The notes beneath the pieces are model-generated. The model was not told where the DNA came from, made no database searches, and saw nothing but the letters and a program-made list of their open reading frames with translations. The translations under genes and the position numbers were made by a program. Positions 1-8,507 of a DNA stretch of 54,177 nt are shown piece after piece. The number at the start of each line of letters is the position of its first letter. The first letter of the stretch is position 1. Origin of the DNA: an uncultured Lachnospiraceae bacterium (lineage in GTDB: Bacteria > Bacillota > Clostridia > Lachnospirales > Lachnospiraceae); assembly GCA_947574135.1 (NCBI GenBank), contig CANPIM010000019.1, forward strand, positions 1 through 54,177. The letters run 5' to 3'.

Positions 1-1244
1 GTATAGGTACAGGAGCCGCACTCATAGCACTCCATGCCGTAAAGCTTCTCAAACTGCTCCAGATCAAACCGCTCACAGGCCTCCATAAGCTTCTGGGGCA
101 CCAGATGGCTGGGGCACACGTCTGCACACCGGCCACAGCGAATACAAGCGCTCTCCGGCTCCTCCTCCACCTGATCCGCTCCCAGGCACAGAAGGGCCGA
201 GGAGGTTTTGGTCACCGGCACCTCCAGGCTTGTGAGGGCAAAGCCCATCATAGGACCGCCGGAGATGATCTTTTTGGGCTCCTTTACAAAGCCCCCGGCT
301 TCCTCAATGAGTTCTCCGTAGCAGGTTCCCGTGCGCACCCGGAAATTCTGGGGCTCCTTAATAGCATCCCCGGTGACGGTGACAATCCGCCGCATCAGCG
401 GCGTCGTCTCACAGACTGCCGTGTAAATGGCAATCACCGAGTCTACATTGCTCACCACACAGCCCATGTCCGCGGGCAGCTTTTTGGAGGTAAGCTTCCT
501 CCCGGACACCGCATAGATGAGATTCCGCTCCGCTCCCTGGGGATATTTCACCTTCATGGGACAGACCTCCATGCGGGGCTCGTCCTTTACAAGCTCCGTC
601 AATTTGGCAATGGCTTCGGGCTTATTCTTCTCAATGCCGATAACACCCTTTGCCTTCTCAAAGAGCTGCAGCATAGCCCGCAGGCCTCCCACAATCTTTT
701 CCGGCTCCTCCAGCATCATCCGGTAGTCGCTGGTAAGATAGGGCTCACACTCCGCCCCGTTTACAATCACATAGTCAATGGCACTGTCGTCCTTGGGGGT
801 CAGCTTTACATGGGTGGGAAAGCCTGCGCCTCCCATACCCACAATGCCCGCATCCTGAATGGCCTGCCGGATCTCCTCCTTGGTCATGTCCATGCAGTCC
901 CGCTTGGTCCCCATGCCGGGAATGGTTTCGTATGTATGGTCATTTTCCACAATAATGGAATTGACCACTCCGCCGTTCGGCAGAAGCCGGGGCTCTATCC
1001 CCTTCACCGTGCCCGACACGGAGCTTACGATGTTGGCCGATACAAAGCCGCTGGCCTCGGCGATCCGCTGCCCCACCAGCACCCGATCCCCCTTGGCCAC
1101 CACGGGCCTGGCGGGCGCGCCGATGTGCTGGGACAAGGGATACACCAAATCCCCCTTGGGCAGCACGGTTTTCACCGGCTTATCCTTTGACAGATCCTTT
1201 CCGTCAAAGGGATGCACGCCGCCCCGAAATGTAGCATCACTCAT
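1..1244 (-). CDS. rnfC: RnfC/RsxC, electron transport complex subunit C (3' end outside window)
   Basis: This is the peripheral iron-sulfur subunit of the membrane Rnf complex, which couples ferredoxin:NAD+ electron transfer to ion pumping. The start is ATG at 1244, behind an AGGAAGG ribosome site. The N-terminus (MSDATFRGGVHP, then a lipoyl-like stretch with VSGTVKGIEP) is typical of RnfC. Near the window edge the cysteine pattern CIRCGRCADVCP (about nt 100-160) gives one 4Fe-4S site. The sequence ECYECGSC at the extreme left begins the second. The stop codon lies beyond position 1. RnfC is usually the first gene of the rnf operon, so rnfD, G, E, A and B are expected to the left. No separate promoter is evident in the 51 nt behind leuS, so read-through from leuS is possible. 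Confidence 0.93.
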   Translation of the reverse strand, partial: MSDATFRGGVHPFDGKDLSKDKPVKTVLPKGDLVYPLSQHIGAPARPVVAKGDRVLVGQRIAEASGFVSANIVSSVSGTVKGIEPRLLPNGGVVNSIIVENDHTYETIPGMGTKRDCMDMTKEEIRQAIQDAGIVGMGGAGFPTHVKLTPKDDSAIDYVIVNGAECEPYLTSDYRMMLEEPEKIVGGLRAMLQLFEKAKGVIGIEKNKPEAIAKLTELVKDEPRMEVCPMKVKYPQGAERNLIYAVSGRKLTSKKLPADMGCVVSNVDSVIAIYTAVCETTPLMRRIVTVTGDAIKEPQNFRVRTGTCYGELIEEAGGFVKEPKKIISGGPMMGFALTSLEVPVTKTSSALLCLGADQVEEEPESACIRCGRCADVCPSHLVPQKLMEACERFDLEQFEKLYGMECYECGSCTY

Positions 1245-1295
1245 GCCTGCTTCCTTCCTGTTCTCTTAGAACCCTCTCCGTTTTTCTGTTTTGTT

Positions 1296-3710
1296 CTATT
1301 TTACCACCAGGTTGATAATCCGTCCCGGCACATAGATCTCCTTTACAAGGTTCCCCTCCAGACGATCCGCCACCGCCGCCTTGCCGGCTGCAATGGCCTC
1401 CTCCTTGGTGGCGTTTACGGAAATATTTACCACAGCCCGGGTCTTTCCGTTGATCTGTACGGCAATCTCCTTTTCCTCATCCTTCATGGACTCGGCGTCT
1501 GCCTTGGGCCAGCCATGGGCAAACACCGTCTCCTCATGGCCCAGCTGCTCCCACAGCTCCTCGGAAATGTGGGGTGCAAAGGGAGCCAAAAGGGTAACGG
1601 CCGTCTCCAGGGTCTCCTTGTCCATGCCCCCCTGTTTCTTGGCCAGGTCGATTAGCTTGTTGTTGGACTCCATAAAGCCGGAAATCACCGTATTCAGGCT
1701 GAAGGCATCCAGACGGGTGGTAATGTCGTGCACCATCTGGTGGCGAAGCTTGAGGCTTTCCTTGGTCTCCTTTACGCCGCTGTCCTTGTTGTCCAGCACC
1801 AGGTTCCAGAACCGCTTCAGGAAACGGGCCACGCCCTCAATGCCTCTGTCATCCCACTCCGCATCCAGCTCGGGAGGTCCTACGAACAGTTCGTACATGC
1901 GCAGGGCATCACAGCCGTAATCCCGGATGAGGTCGTCGGGAGATACCACATTTCCCTTGGATTTACTCATCTTAATGCCGTTCTTTCCTGTGATCATGCC
2001 CTGGTTAAAGAGCTTGGTAAAGGGCTCGTCAAAATCCACTGCCCCGATGTCGTGAAGGAACTTGGTGTAGAACCGGGAGTAAAGAAGATGCAGCACCGCA
2101 TGCTCCACGCCGCCGATATACATATCCACCGGCAAATATTTGTCCGCCTTTTCCCTGCTCACCAGCTCCTGGCTGTTGTGATTGTCCACATAGCGCAGGA
2201 AATACCAGGAGGAGCCTGCCCACTGGGGCATGGTATTGGTCTCCCGCTTGGCCGGCGCGCCGCAGACCGGACAGGTGGTGTTTACCCACTCGTCAATGGC
2301 AGCCAAGGGAGACTCTCCCGTGCCTGTGGGCTGATAGCTCTCCACCTCCGGCAGGCGTAAGGGCAGCTCCTCCTCCGGCACCGGCACATTGCCACAGTGG
2401 GGGCAGTGAATAATGGGAATGGGCTCTCCCCAATAGCGCTGCCGGGAGAATACCCAGTCCCGAAGCTTGTAGTTTACGGTTTTGCGGCCCAGGCCCCGCT
2501 TCTCGATCATAAGAGGCGCTTCCTTTTTCAGCACCGCGCTCTCCATGCCGTTCCACTCCCCGGAATTGATCATCACGCCGCTGGCCTCCGTGTAGGCCTC
2601 GGTCATATTTTCAATCTCTTTCCCATCCTTGGCAATAACCTGGATAATGGGAATGTTAAATTTTGTTGCAAATTCAAAATCTCTGTCATCGTGAGCCGGC
2701 ACACACATAATGGCCCCCGTGCCGTAATCCGCCAGCACATAGTCGGACAGCCAGATAGGCACCCTTGCCCCGTTTAAGGGATTGATGGCATAGGTCCCGG
2801 TAAACACGCCGGTTTTCTCCTTGTCCTGGAGACGATCCACATTGGATTTCACAGAGGCGTCGAAAATATATTTGTCCACAGCCTCCTTGGTCTCCTCCGT
2901 GGCCAGGGAGGCGGCCAGCTTATGCTCGGGCGCCAGCACCATAAAGGTGGCGCCGTAAAGGGTGTCCGGACGGGTGGTATAGACGGTGATCTTCTCCTCT
3001 CTTCCCTCCACCGGGAAGTCCACCTCCGCCCCGTAGGATTTGCCGATCCAGTCGGACTGCATTTTCTTTACCTTCTCCGGCCAGTCAAGCTTCTCCAGAT
3101 CCTTTAACAGACGCTCCGCATAGGCGGTGATCTTTAACATCCACTGGCGAAGATTTTTCTTGGTCACCGTGGCTCCGCAGCGTTCGCAGCAGCCGTTTAC
3201 CACTTCTTCATTGGCCAGGCCGGTCTTACAGGAGGGGCACCAGTTAATGGGGAACTCCTTCTCATAGGCCAGACCCTCCTTGAACATTTTTACAAAGATC
3301 CACTGGGTCCACTTATAAAACTCAGGGTCCGTGGTGTTGACCTCCATATCCCAGTCATAGAGGGCCGCAATGTCGTTGATCTGCTTTTTGATGTTGGCCA
3401 CGTTTGCAGCCGTGGACTTGGCCGGGTGCACGCCCATTTTGATGGCGTAGTTCTCCGCGGGAAGCCCAAAGGCATCCCAGCCCATGGGATGAATAATATA
3501 ATAGCCCTGCATTAATTTATAGCGGCTCCACACGTCGCTGATCACATAGCCCCTCCAGTGGCCTACATGCAGGCCGTTGCCTGAGGGGTAGGGGAACATA
3601 TCCAGACAATAATACTTGGGTTTCTTTCCATCATTGACGTTGACCGGTTTTGCCTCCCAGTTTTTCCGCCATTTTTCTTCCACAGCTCTGTGGTTAAAGG
3701 GTGCTGCCAT
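1296..3710 (-). CDS. leuS: Leucyl-tRNA synthetase
   Basis: Class I aminoacyl-tRNA synthetase charging tRNA-Leu in the cytoplasm. The 804-residue length matches Firmicute LeuS. The HIGH-type signature is PYPSGNGLHVGH (residues 40-51) and the KMSKS loop is at 580-584. A cysteine-rich insert (CPSCKTG, then CCERCG) fits the zinc-binding connective region. The CP1 editing domain lies between, with the conserved TTRPDTLYGATF stretch. The start is ATG at 3710 behind AAGGAGAG. The gene has its own consensus promoter at 3800-3828 and no T-box or leader peptide in the roughly 80-nt leader, unlike the pheST locus in this window. It lies 51 nt upstream of rnfC on the same strand. Confidence 0.98.
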   Translation of the reverse strand: MAAPFNHRAVEEKWRKNWEAKPVNVNDGKKPKYYCLDMFPYPSGNGLHVGHWRGYVISDVWSRYKLMQGYYIIHPMGWDAFGLPAENYAIKMGVHPAKSTAANVANIKKQINDIAALYDWDMEVNTTDPEFYKWTQWIFVKMFKEGLAYEKEFPINWCPSCKTGLANEEVVNGCCERCGATVTKKNLRQWMLKITAYAERLLKDLEKLDWPEKVKKMQSDWIGKSYGAEVDFPVEGREEKITVYTTRPDTLYGATFMVLAPEHKLAASLATEETKEAVDKYIFDASVKSNVDRLQDKEKTGVFTGTYAINPLNGARVPIWLSDYVLADYGTGAIMCVPAHDDRDFEFATKFNIPIIQVIAKDGKEIENMTEAYTEASGVMINSGEWNGMESAVLKKEAPLMIEKRGLGRKTVNYKLRDWVFSRQRYWGEPIPIIHCPHCGNVPVPEEELPLRLPEVESYQPTGTGESPLAAIDEWVNTTCPVCGAPAKRETNTMPQWAGSSWYFLRYVDNHNSQELVSREKADKYLPVDMYIGGVEHAVLHLLYSRFYTKFLHDIGAVDFDEPFTKLFNQGMITGKNGIKMSKSKGNVVSPDDLIRDYGCDALRMYELFVGPPELDAEWDDRGIEGVARFLKRFWNLVLDNKDSGVKETKESLKLRHQMVHDITTRLDAFSLNTVISGFMESNNKLIDLAKKQGGMDKETLETAVTLLAPFAPHISEELWEQLGHEETVFAHGWPKADAESMKDEEKEIAVQINGKTRAVVNISVNATKEEAIAAGKAAVADRLEGNLVKEIYVPGRIINLVVK

Positions 3711-3799
3711 TGTTTTACTCTCCTTGTTCTTAAAGTCAAATCCTTCTTTTCCCTTATGGGGACTATATACGAAATATTCATGTATATACGTTAAATTTT

Positions 3800-3828
3800 A
3801 TCATAATCACACAGAGGCAATTTGTCAA
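3800..3828 (-). promoter_or_regulatory. Sigma-A promoter of leuS
   Basis: On the minus strand TTGACA (3823-3828) and TATGAT (3800-3805) are separated by exactly 17 nt. The predicted start of transcription is near 3793, about 80 nt before the leuS ATG. It lies directly behind the terminator of the EF-G paralogue. Confidence 0.8.
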
Positions 3829-3834
3829 GTAAAT

Positions 3835-3876
3835 GTCAAACAAAGGGAATGCCTGCCCTTGGGCCCAGCATTCCCT
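3835..3876 (-). terminator. Rho-independent terminator after the EF-G paralogue
   Basis: Arms AGGGAATGC (3844-3852) and GCATTCCCT (3868-3876) can extend inward through a G/C-rich stretch. On the minus strand they are followed by TTTGTTTGACATTT. The hairpin separates the EF-G-like gene from the leuS promoter. Confidence 0.75.
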
Positions 3877-3921
3877 CTGTCCATGTAATCCTACGTATTA
3901 TGCCTGGAAGTTTAGGCTTCC

Positions 3922-6000
3922 TTATTCTCCCTCTGCGGCCCGAGCTGCCACCTCCTGCTCCTGCACATCCGAGGGCGCCTGCTCATAGCGGGCAAATTCA
4001 TATTCAAATATGCCGCTTCCGCCGGTCATGGAGCGCAGAACCGTGGAGTATCCGAAGATTTCCTTCATGGGCACATCGGCGATAACCTCCTGCTTGCCTC
4101 CGGCCACCGGGTTCATGCCCAGCACACGACCCCGACGCTTGTTCAGATCTCCCATGACATCGCCGGTATACTTATCCGGCACCAGCACCTTCATGGAGAC
4201 AATGGGCTCCAAAAGCACCGGACTGGCATCCATAAAGCCCTTTTTGAAGGCCTGAATGGTGGCCATCTTAAAGGCCATCTCCGAGGAATCCACGGGATGA
4301 TAGGATCCGTCATACAAAACAGCCTTCACGCCTACCACCGGATAGCCGGCCAGGGGGCCCTTGCCCACGGAATCCTGCAGACCCTTTTCCACGGCCGGGA
4401 AGTAGTTCTTGGGAACCGCGCCCCCCACTACCATCTGCTCAAACACAAAGGGTGTCTCCAGATCCCCGGAGGGCTCAAAGGTCATCTTTACATGGCCATA
4501 CTGTCCGTGGCCACCGGTCTGCTTTTTATATTTGGAATCCACATCGGATTTCTTCCGCAGGGTCTCCCGGAAGGCTACCTTGGGCTTGCCAAGCTCCACG
4601 CCTACCTTGAATTTCTCCTCAAGCTTGCTCACCACCACGTCCAAATGCTGATCTCCCATGCCGTAGAGAAGGGTCTGGCGGTTCTCGGCGTCGTTCACCA
4701 TCTTTAAGGTCAGATCCTCCTCCATCATCTTGGAGAGCGCCTGGGAAATCTTATCCTCGTCTCCCTTATTCTTGGCCCGGTAGCTCATATATGTATAGGG
4801 CTTGGAAATCTCTGTGCGGCCGTACATGATGGGGGTACTCTTGGTGGACAGGGTGTCCCCCGTCTTGGTGCTGTTAAGCTTTCCAATGGCGCCAATGTCT
4901 CCTGCATGAAGCTCCGGCACCTCAATAGGCTTATTTCCCTGCATCACATACAGCTTGCTCAGCTTCTCCTCTGCGTCCTTGTCGTTGTTATACAGCACAT
5001 CATCGGACTTGATAACGCCGGAGCAAACCTTGATCAGAGAATATTTTCCGATAAAGGGATCCACAATGGTCTTAAACACATAGGCGGATTTTGCCTTGGC
5101 AAAGGAGTAGTTGGCCTCAAAAATCTCGTTGGTCTTGGCATTAAAGCCTGCGCACTCCTTCTTGTCCGGGCTGGGGAACAGCTCCACCATGTCATTCATC
5201 AGGTTGTGAATATTGCGCAGCTCTGCGCTGGAGCCCATGGAAACGGGAATCACGCTGCCGTCGCAAACATTAAATTTCATGGCAGCCCGGATCTCGCTCA
5301 CGGTAAACTCGTCGCCGTTAAAGTAGCGCTCCATAAACTCCTCGGAGGTCTCGGCCACAGCATCCATCAAAGCCTCCCGGCAGATAGCCAGGTTTTCTTT
5401 ACAATACTCGGGAATCTCACAGGGCTTTCTCTTGCCAATGTCGGTAAAGCGCCGTCCCTCCATCTTGCATACATTGATGTATCCAACAAACTTCTCATCC
5501 TCCCGAATGGGCTGATAGAAGGGAGCAATCTTCTTTCCATATAATTCGGTCAGATCCTCCACCACCTGACGGAAGGATGCGTGGTCCACGTCCATCTCCG
5601 TGACAAAGAACATGCGGGGAAGCTTATACTTTTCACACAGTTCCCAGGCCTTCTGGGTTCCCACTTCCACACCAGCCTTACCGGAAACCACGATAATGGC
5701 AGCGTCTGCCGCAGCCACAGCCTCCTCAGCCTCTCCCACAAAGTCAAAGTATCCGGGAGCATCCAGCACATTGATCTTGCAGTTATTCCAGATAATGGGA
5801 ACTACCGCCGTGCTGATTGAAAACTTTCTCTTAATTTCTTCTTTATCATAATCACTGATAGTATTGCCGTCGGTCACCTTCCCAATCCGCGTGGTCAGCC
5901 CGGACACATATGCCATAGCCTCCACCAGACTGGTCTTGCCGCAACCGCCGTGCCCTAAAAGGACTACGTTGCGAATGTTGTCTGTGGTAAATACGTTCAT
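3922..6000 (-). CDS. Elongation factor G-like translational GTPase (EF-G paralogue)
   Basis: A 692-residue GTPase with full EF-G architecture (G domain, domain II, then the C-terminal EF-G IV/V region), belonging to the EF-G-like/EF-G2 group rather than the main translocase. The P-loop is GHGGCGKTS (16-24) where canonical EF-G has GHIDAGKT. The G3 motif is DAPGYFDF (80-87). The position of the NKMD guanine-specificity motif reads TEMD (134-137). The start is ATG at 6000 behind GGAGGAAGAGG. An upstream in-frame ATG at 6111 lies inside the promoter -35 box, so it cannot be used from that promoter. The gene stands alone, not in the str operon with rpsL/rpsG/tuf. A ribosome-recycling, stress or antibiotic-protection role is possible but not shown by sequence. 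Confidence 0.9.
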   Translation of the reverse strand: MNVFTTDNIRNVVLLGHGGCGKTSLVEAMAYVSGLTTRIGKVTDGNTISDYDKEEIKRKFSISTAVVPIIWNNCKINVLDAPGYFDFVGEAEEAVAAADAAIIVVSGKAGVEVGTQKAWELCEKYKLPRMFFVTEMDVDHASFRQVVEDLTELYGKKIAPFYQPIREDEKFVGYINVCKMEGRRFTDIGKRKPCEIPEYCKENLAICREALMDAVAETSEEFMERYFNGDEFTVSEIRAAMKFNVCDGSVIPVSMGSSAELRNIHNLMNDMVELFPSPDKKECAGFNAKTNEIFEANYSFAKAKSAYVFKTIVDPFIGKYSLIKVCSGVIKSDDVLYNNDKDAEEKLSKLYVMQGNKPIEVPELHAGDIGAIGKLNSTKTGDTLSTKSTPIMYGRTEISKPYTYMSYRAKNKGDEDKISQALSKMMEEDLTLKMVNDAENRQTLLYGMGDQHLDVVVSKLEEKFKVGVELGKPKVAFRETLRKKSDVDSKYKKQTGGHGQYGHVKMTFEPSGDLETPFVFEQMVVGGAVPKNYFPAVEKGLQDSVGKGPLAGYPVVGVKAVLYDGSYHPVDSSEMAFKMATIQAFKKGFMDASPVLLEPIVSMKVLVPDKYTGDVMGDLNKRRGRVLGMNPVAGGKQEVIADVPMKEIFGYSTVLRSMTGGSGIFEYEFARYEQAPSDVQEQEVAARAAEGE

Positions 6001-6082
6001 GCCTCTTCCTCCGATACTATTTAATTTCGCCAAAACACCCCTGTCTTGGCTGATTTCCGGGTGTTCTGACACCCATGTATAT

Positions 6083-6111
6083 ATTTTACTAAAATACAGC
6101 TCACATTTCAA
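6083..6111 (-). promoter_or_regulatory. Promoter of the EF-G paralogue
   Basis: TTGAAA (6106-6111) and TAAAAT (6083-6088) on the minus strand are 17 nt apart. The transcript would begin near 6076, giving about 75 nt of leader before the ATG at 6000. This rules out the longer reading frame that opens at 6111. Confidence 0.7.
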
Positions 6112-6257
6112 GCCTTTTATACATCTTTAACAAATTGTTTCCATATTGTCTCTATACCATCTCTTGACAAAAAGTTTCCGCCAATTCCGCATCCCTTGGC
6201 CACTGTGCAAAGATCGCCTTCGCACATTAAAGCGTCACACTTTAAATCGCTAAACGA

Positions 6258-6286
6258 TTGACTTTTCCCTAAAGGAAGTGTAAAAT
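6258..6286 (+). promoter_or_regulatory. Promoter of the aroF-tyrA-aroA operon
   Basis: TTGACT (6258-6263) and TAAAAT (6281-6286) are 17 nt apart. The start point would be near 6293, with about 55 nt of leader. A short TTCC/GGAA inverted repeat lies in the spacer. No T-box or leader peptide was seen. The rest of 6112-6348 is divergent intergenic DNA with no gene. Confidence 0.7.
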
Positions 6287-6348
6287 GAGGGCCGTAGCAA
6301 TTTGACTGACATTCATTTTAACATCATTTTCGCAAAGAGGGAATTCCT

Positions 6349-7362
6349 ATGATTATTGTAATGAAACCGGCGGCTCCCCAGGCCTCCATCCAGCATGTGG
6401 TATCCATGGTCCGGGAGGCCGGCCTGGAGACCCATCTGTCCGAGGGCAAGGAGGTTACCATCATCGGTGTGGTGGGAGACAAAAGCCGTCTCCAGGATAC
6501 AAATTTAGAGCTGGCTCCGGATGTGGAAAAGATCGTTCCCATCACCGAGTCCTATAAGCTGAGCAACAAAAAGTTTCACCCTGAGCCCTCCACCATCCAG
6601 GTGGGAAACACGGAGATCGGGCCCAATACCCTGACCATTATGGCAGGCCCCTGCGCCATCGAGTCGGAGAAGCAGCTCCTCTCCATTGCCCATGCGGTAA
6701 AGGCGGCAGGCGCCAATTTCCTCCGGGGCGGCGCCTACAAGCCCCGCACCTCCCCCTATTCCTTCCAGGGCCTGGAGGAGGAAGGCCTTCTCTATATGAA
6801 GCACGCCAAGGAGGAAACCGGCCTTTCCACCATCTGTGAGGTCATCAGCCGGGAATCCCTGGCCTGCGCCATTAAATATGTAGATATGATTCAGATTGGC
6901 GCCCGAAACATGCAAAATTTCCAGCTGCTCCGGGAGGTAGGCAAGGCAGGCGTTCCCGTCATGCTAAAAAGAGGCCTCTCCGCAACCATTGAGGAATGGC
7001 TTAACGCCGCCGAGTACATCATTTCCGAGGGCAATCCCCACGTGGTTCTCTGTGAGCGGGGCATCCGCACCTATGAGACCTCTACCCGGAATACCCTGGA
7101 TATCAGCGCCGTGCCCGTGCTAAAGTCCAAGACCCATCTGCCGGTTATTGTGGACCCCAGCCACGCCTCCGGCGTGTGGGAATATGTGGCTCCCCTGTCC
7201 CGGTGCGCCGTGGCCGTGGGGGCGGACGGCTTAATGATCGAGGTACATAACAACCCGGAATGCGCCCTCTCCGACGGAGCCCAGTCCCTGACTTTTGCCC
7301 ATTTCTCCCAGCTGACCCAGAAGCTTAAGGCTTATGCACAGCTGGCGGGACGAAGCTTTTGA
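6349..7362 (+). CDS. aroF: 3-deoxy-7-phosphoheptulonate (DAHP) synthase, AroF type with N-terminal FeR domain
   Basis: First enzyme of the shikimate pathway, condensing phosphoenolpyruvate with erythrose 4-phosphate. Residues 1-70 form the ferredoxin-like regulatory domain found in Thermotoga/Bacillus-type DAHP synthases. The catalytic barrel follows, with AGPCAIES (99-106) and RGGAYKPRTSPYSFQG (126-141). KRGLSATIEEW and the VDPSHASG stretch are metal and substrate contacts. The 337-residue length is normal. The start is ATG at 6349 behind AGAGGGA. It leads an operon with tyrA and aroA, 35 and 15 nt apart. Feedback inhibition by tyrosine through the FeR domain is known for some relatives but cannot be judged here. 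Confidence 0.97.
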   Translation: MIIVMKPAAPQASIQHVVSMVREAGLETHLSEGKEVTIIGVVGDKSRLQDTNLELAPDVEKIVPITESYKLSNKKFHPEPSTIQVGNTEIGPNTLTIMAGPCAIESEKQLLSIAHAVKAAGANFLRGGAYKPRTSPYSFQGLEEEGLLYMKHAKEETGLSTICEVISRESLACAIKYVDMIQIGARNMQNFQLLREVGKAGVPVMLKRGLSATIEEWLNAAEYIISEGNPHVVLCERGIRTYETSTRNTLDISAVPVLKSKTHLPVIVDPSHASGVWEYVAPLSRCAVAVGADGLMIEVHNNPECALSDGAQSLTFAHFSQLTQKLKAYAQLAGRSF

Positions 7363-7397
7363 TTCTCCCGTTTTTTCCATAATATAAGGAGCACCCT

Positions 7398-8492
7398 ATG
7401 AAATTTCAACGGATCGGTTTTATCGGCCTGGGACTTATCGGCGGTTCCATTGCCCGGGCCATTAAGTACTTTTATCCGGAAACCCATATTCTGGCTTACA
7501 GCCGCACGGCTGCCTCCCTGAAGGAGGCCAGGGACGCCGGCGCCATTGATGAGATCTGTCCTGCCGTGGACGCATCCTTTGGCTCCTGCGATCTGATCTT
7601 TTTATGTGCGCCTGTGGCCGCCAATGCCTCCTATCTGGGCATTTTAAAGGATCTCATCTCCGACTCCTGCATTTTAACCGATGTGGGCAGCACCAAGACG
7701 GATATTCACCGCCGGGTGACCCAGCTTGGACTGGAGACCCGGTTTATCGGGGGACATCCCATGGCCGGATCGGAAAAAACCGGCTTCCTAAGCTCCAAGC
7801 GCCTGCTTATCGAAAATGCCTATTATATCCTCACACCCGGAGAATTGGTCCCCAGGGAGACGGTTGCCCAGATGGAGGCTTTTATCGCCTCCCTGAAGGC
7901 CCTGCCCCTGGTGCTGCCCTATACCTACCATGATTATGTGACGGCTGTCATCAGCCATCTCCCCCATCTCATCGCCGCCTCCCTGGTCAATCTGGTCCGG
8001 GATCTGGACGGTCCGGAGGAGATTATGAAAAAGGTGGCAGCAGGCGGCTTTAAGGATATTACCCGCATTGCCTCCTCCTCTCCGGAAATGTGGGAGCAGA
8101 TCTGCCTGACCAATGAGGAAAATATTGGGAAGGTTCTCTCCGACTATATCCATGCGCTGGAGGCCATTCAGGAAAGCCTGTCCGCCCGGGATCAGGGGAA
8201 GCTTCACCAGCTCTTTTGCAGCTCCCGGGAGTACCGGAACTCCATTCCGGACGTGTCCTGTGGTCCCATTAAAAAGGAGTATGCCCTGTACTGCGATATG
8301 GTGGACGAGGCCGGAAGCATTGCCACCCTGGCCACCATTCTGGCTACCAACGGCATCAGCCTGAAAAATATTGGTATTATCCACAACCGGGAATTTGAGG
8401 AGGCAGTCCTGCGGGTGGAATTCTACGACAAAAATGCCTATGATAAGGCTGTGGAAATTTTAAGAAAATACCGATATATTGTATACACATAA
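7398..8492 (+). CDS. tyrA: Prephenate dehydrogenase with C-terminal ACT domain
   Basis: Converts prephenate to 4-hydroxyphenylpyruvate with NAD(P)+, the committed step to tyrosine. The Rossmann glycine motif GLGLIGG is at 10-16. The active-site stretch GGHPMAGSEKTGF (118-130) carries the catalytic histidine H120. The last roughly 70 residues form an ACT-like ligand-binding domain, which suggests allosteric control by an aromatic amino acid. There is no chorismate mutase domain. The start is ATG at 7398 with AAGGAG upstream. It is the second gene of the aro operon. Confidence 0.96.
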   Translation: MKFQRIGFIGLGLIGGSIARAIKYFYPETHILAYSRTAASLKEARDAGAIDEICPAVDASFGSCDLIFLCAPVAANASYLGILKDLISDSCILTDVGSTKTDIHRRVTQLGLETRFIGGHPMAGSEKTGFLSSKRLLIENAYYILTPGELVPRETVAQMEAFIASLKALPLVLPYTYHDYVTAVISHLPHLIAASLVNLVRDLDGPEEIMKKVAAGGFKDITRIASSSPEMWEQICLTNEENIGKVLSDYIHALEAIQESLSARDQGKLHQLFCSSREYRNSIPDVSCGPIKKEYALYCDMVDEAGSIATLATILATNGISLKNIGIIHNREFEEAVLRVEFYDKNAYDKAVEILRKYRYIVYT

Positions 8493-8507
8493 GAAAGGAT
8501 TTTCCCA

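Noticed and set aside
105-1190. A 361-codon open frame on the plus strand opposite rnfC
   Set aside because: It mirrors the real RnfC frame, has no ribosome site and its translation has a composition unlike any protein family.
3711-3799. Possible T-box in front of leuS
   Set aside because: The leader is short and lacks the AAGGGTGGTACCGCG core.
6001-6111. N-terminal extension of the EF-G paralogue to an ATG at 6111
   Set aside because: It overlaps the predicted -10 and -35 boxes, has no ribosome site, and the family begins at the inner ATG.
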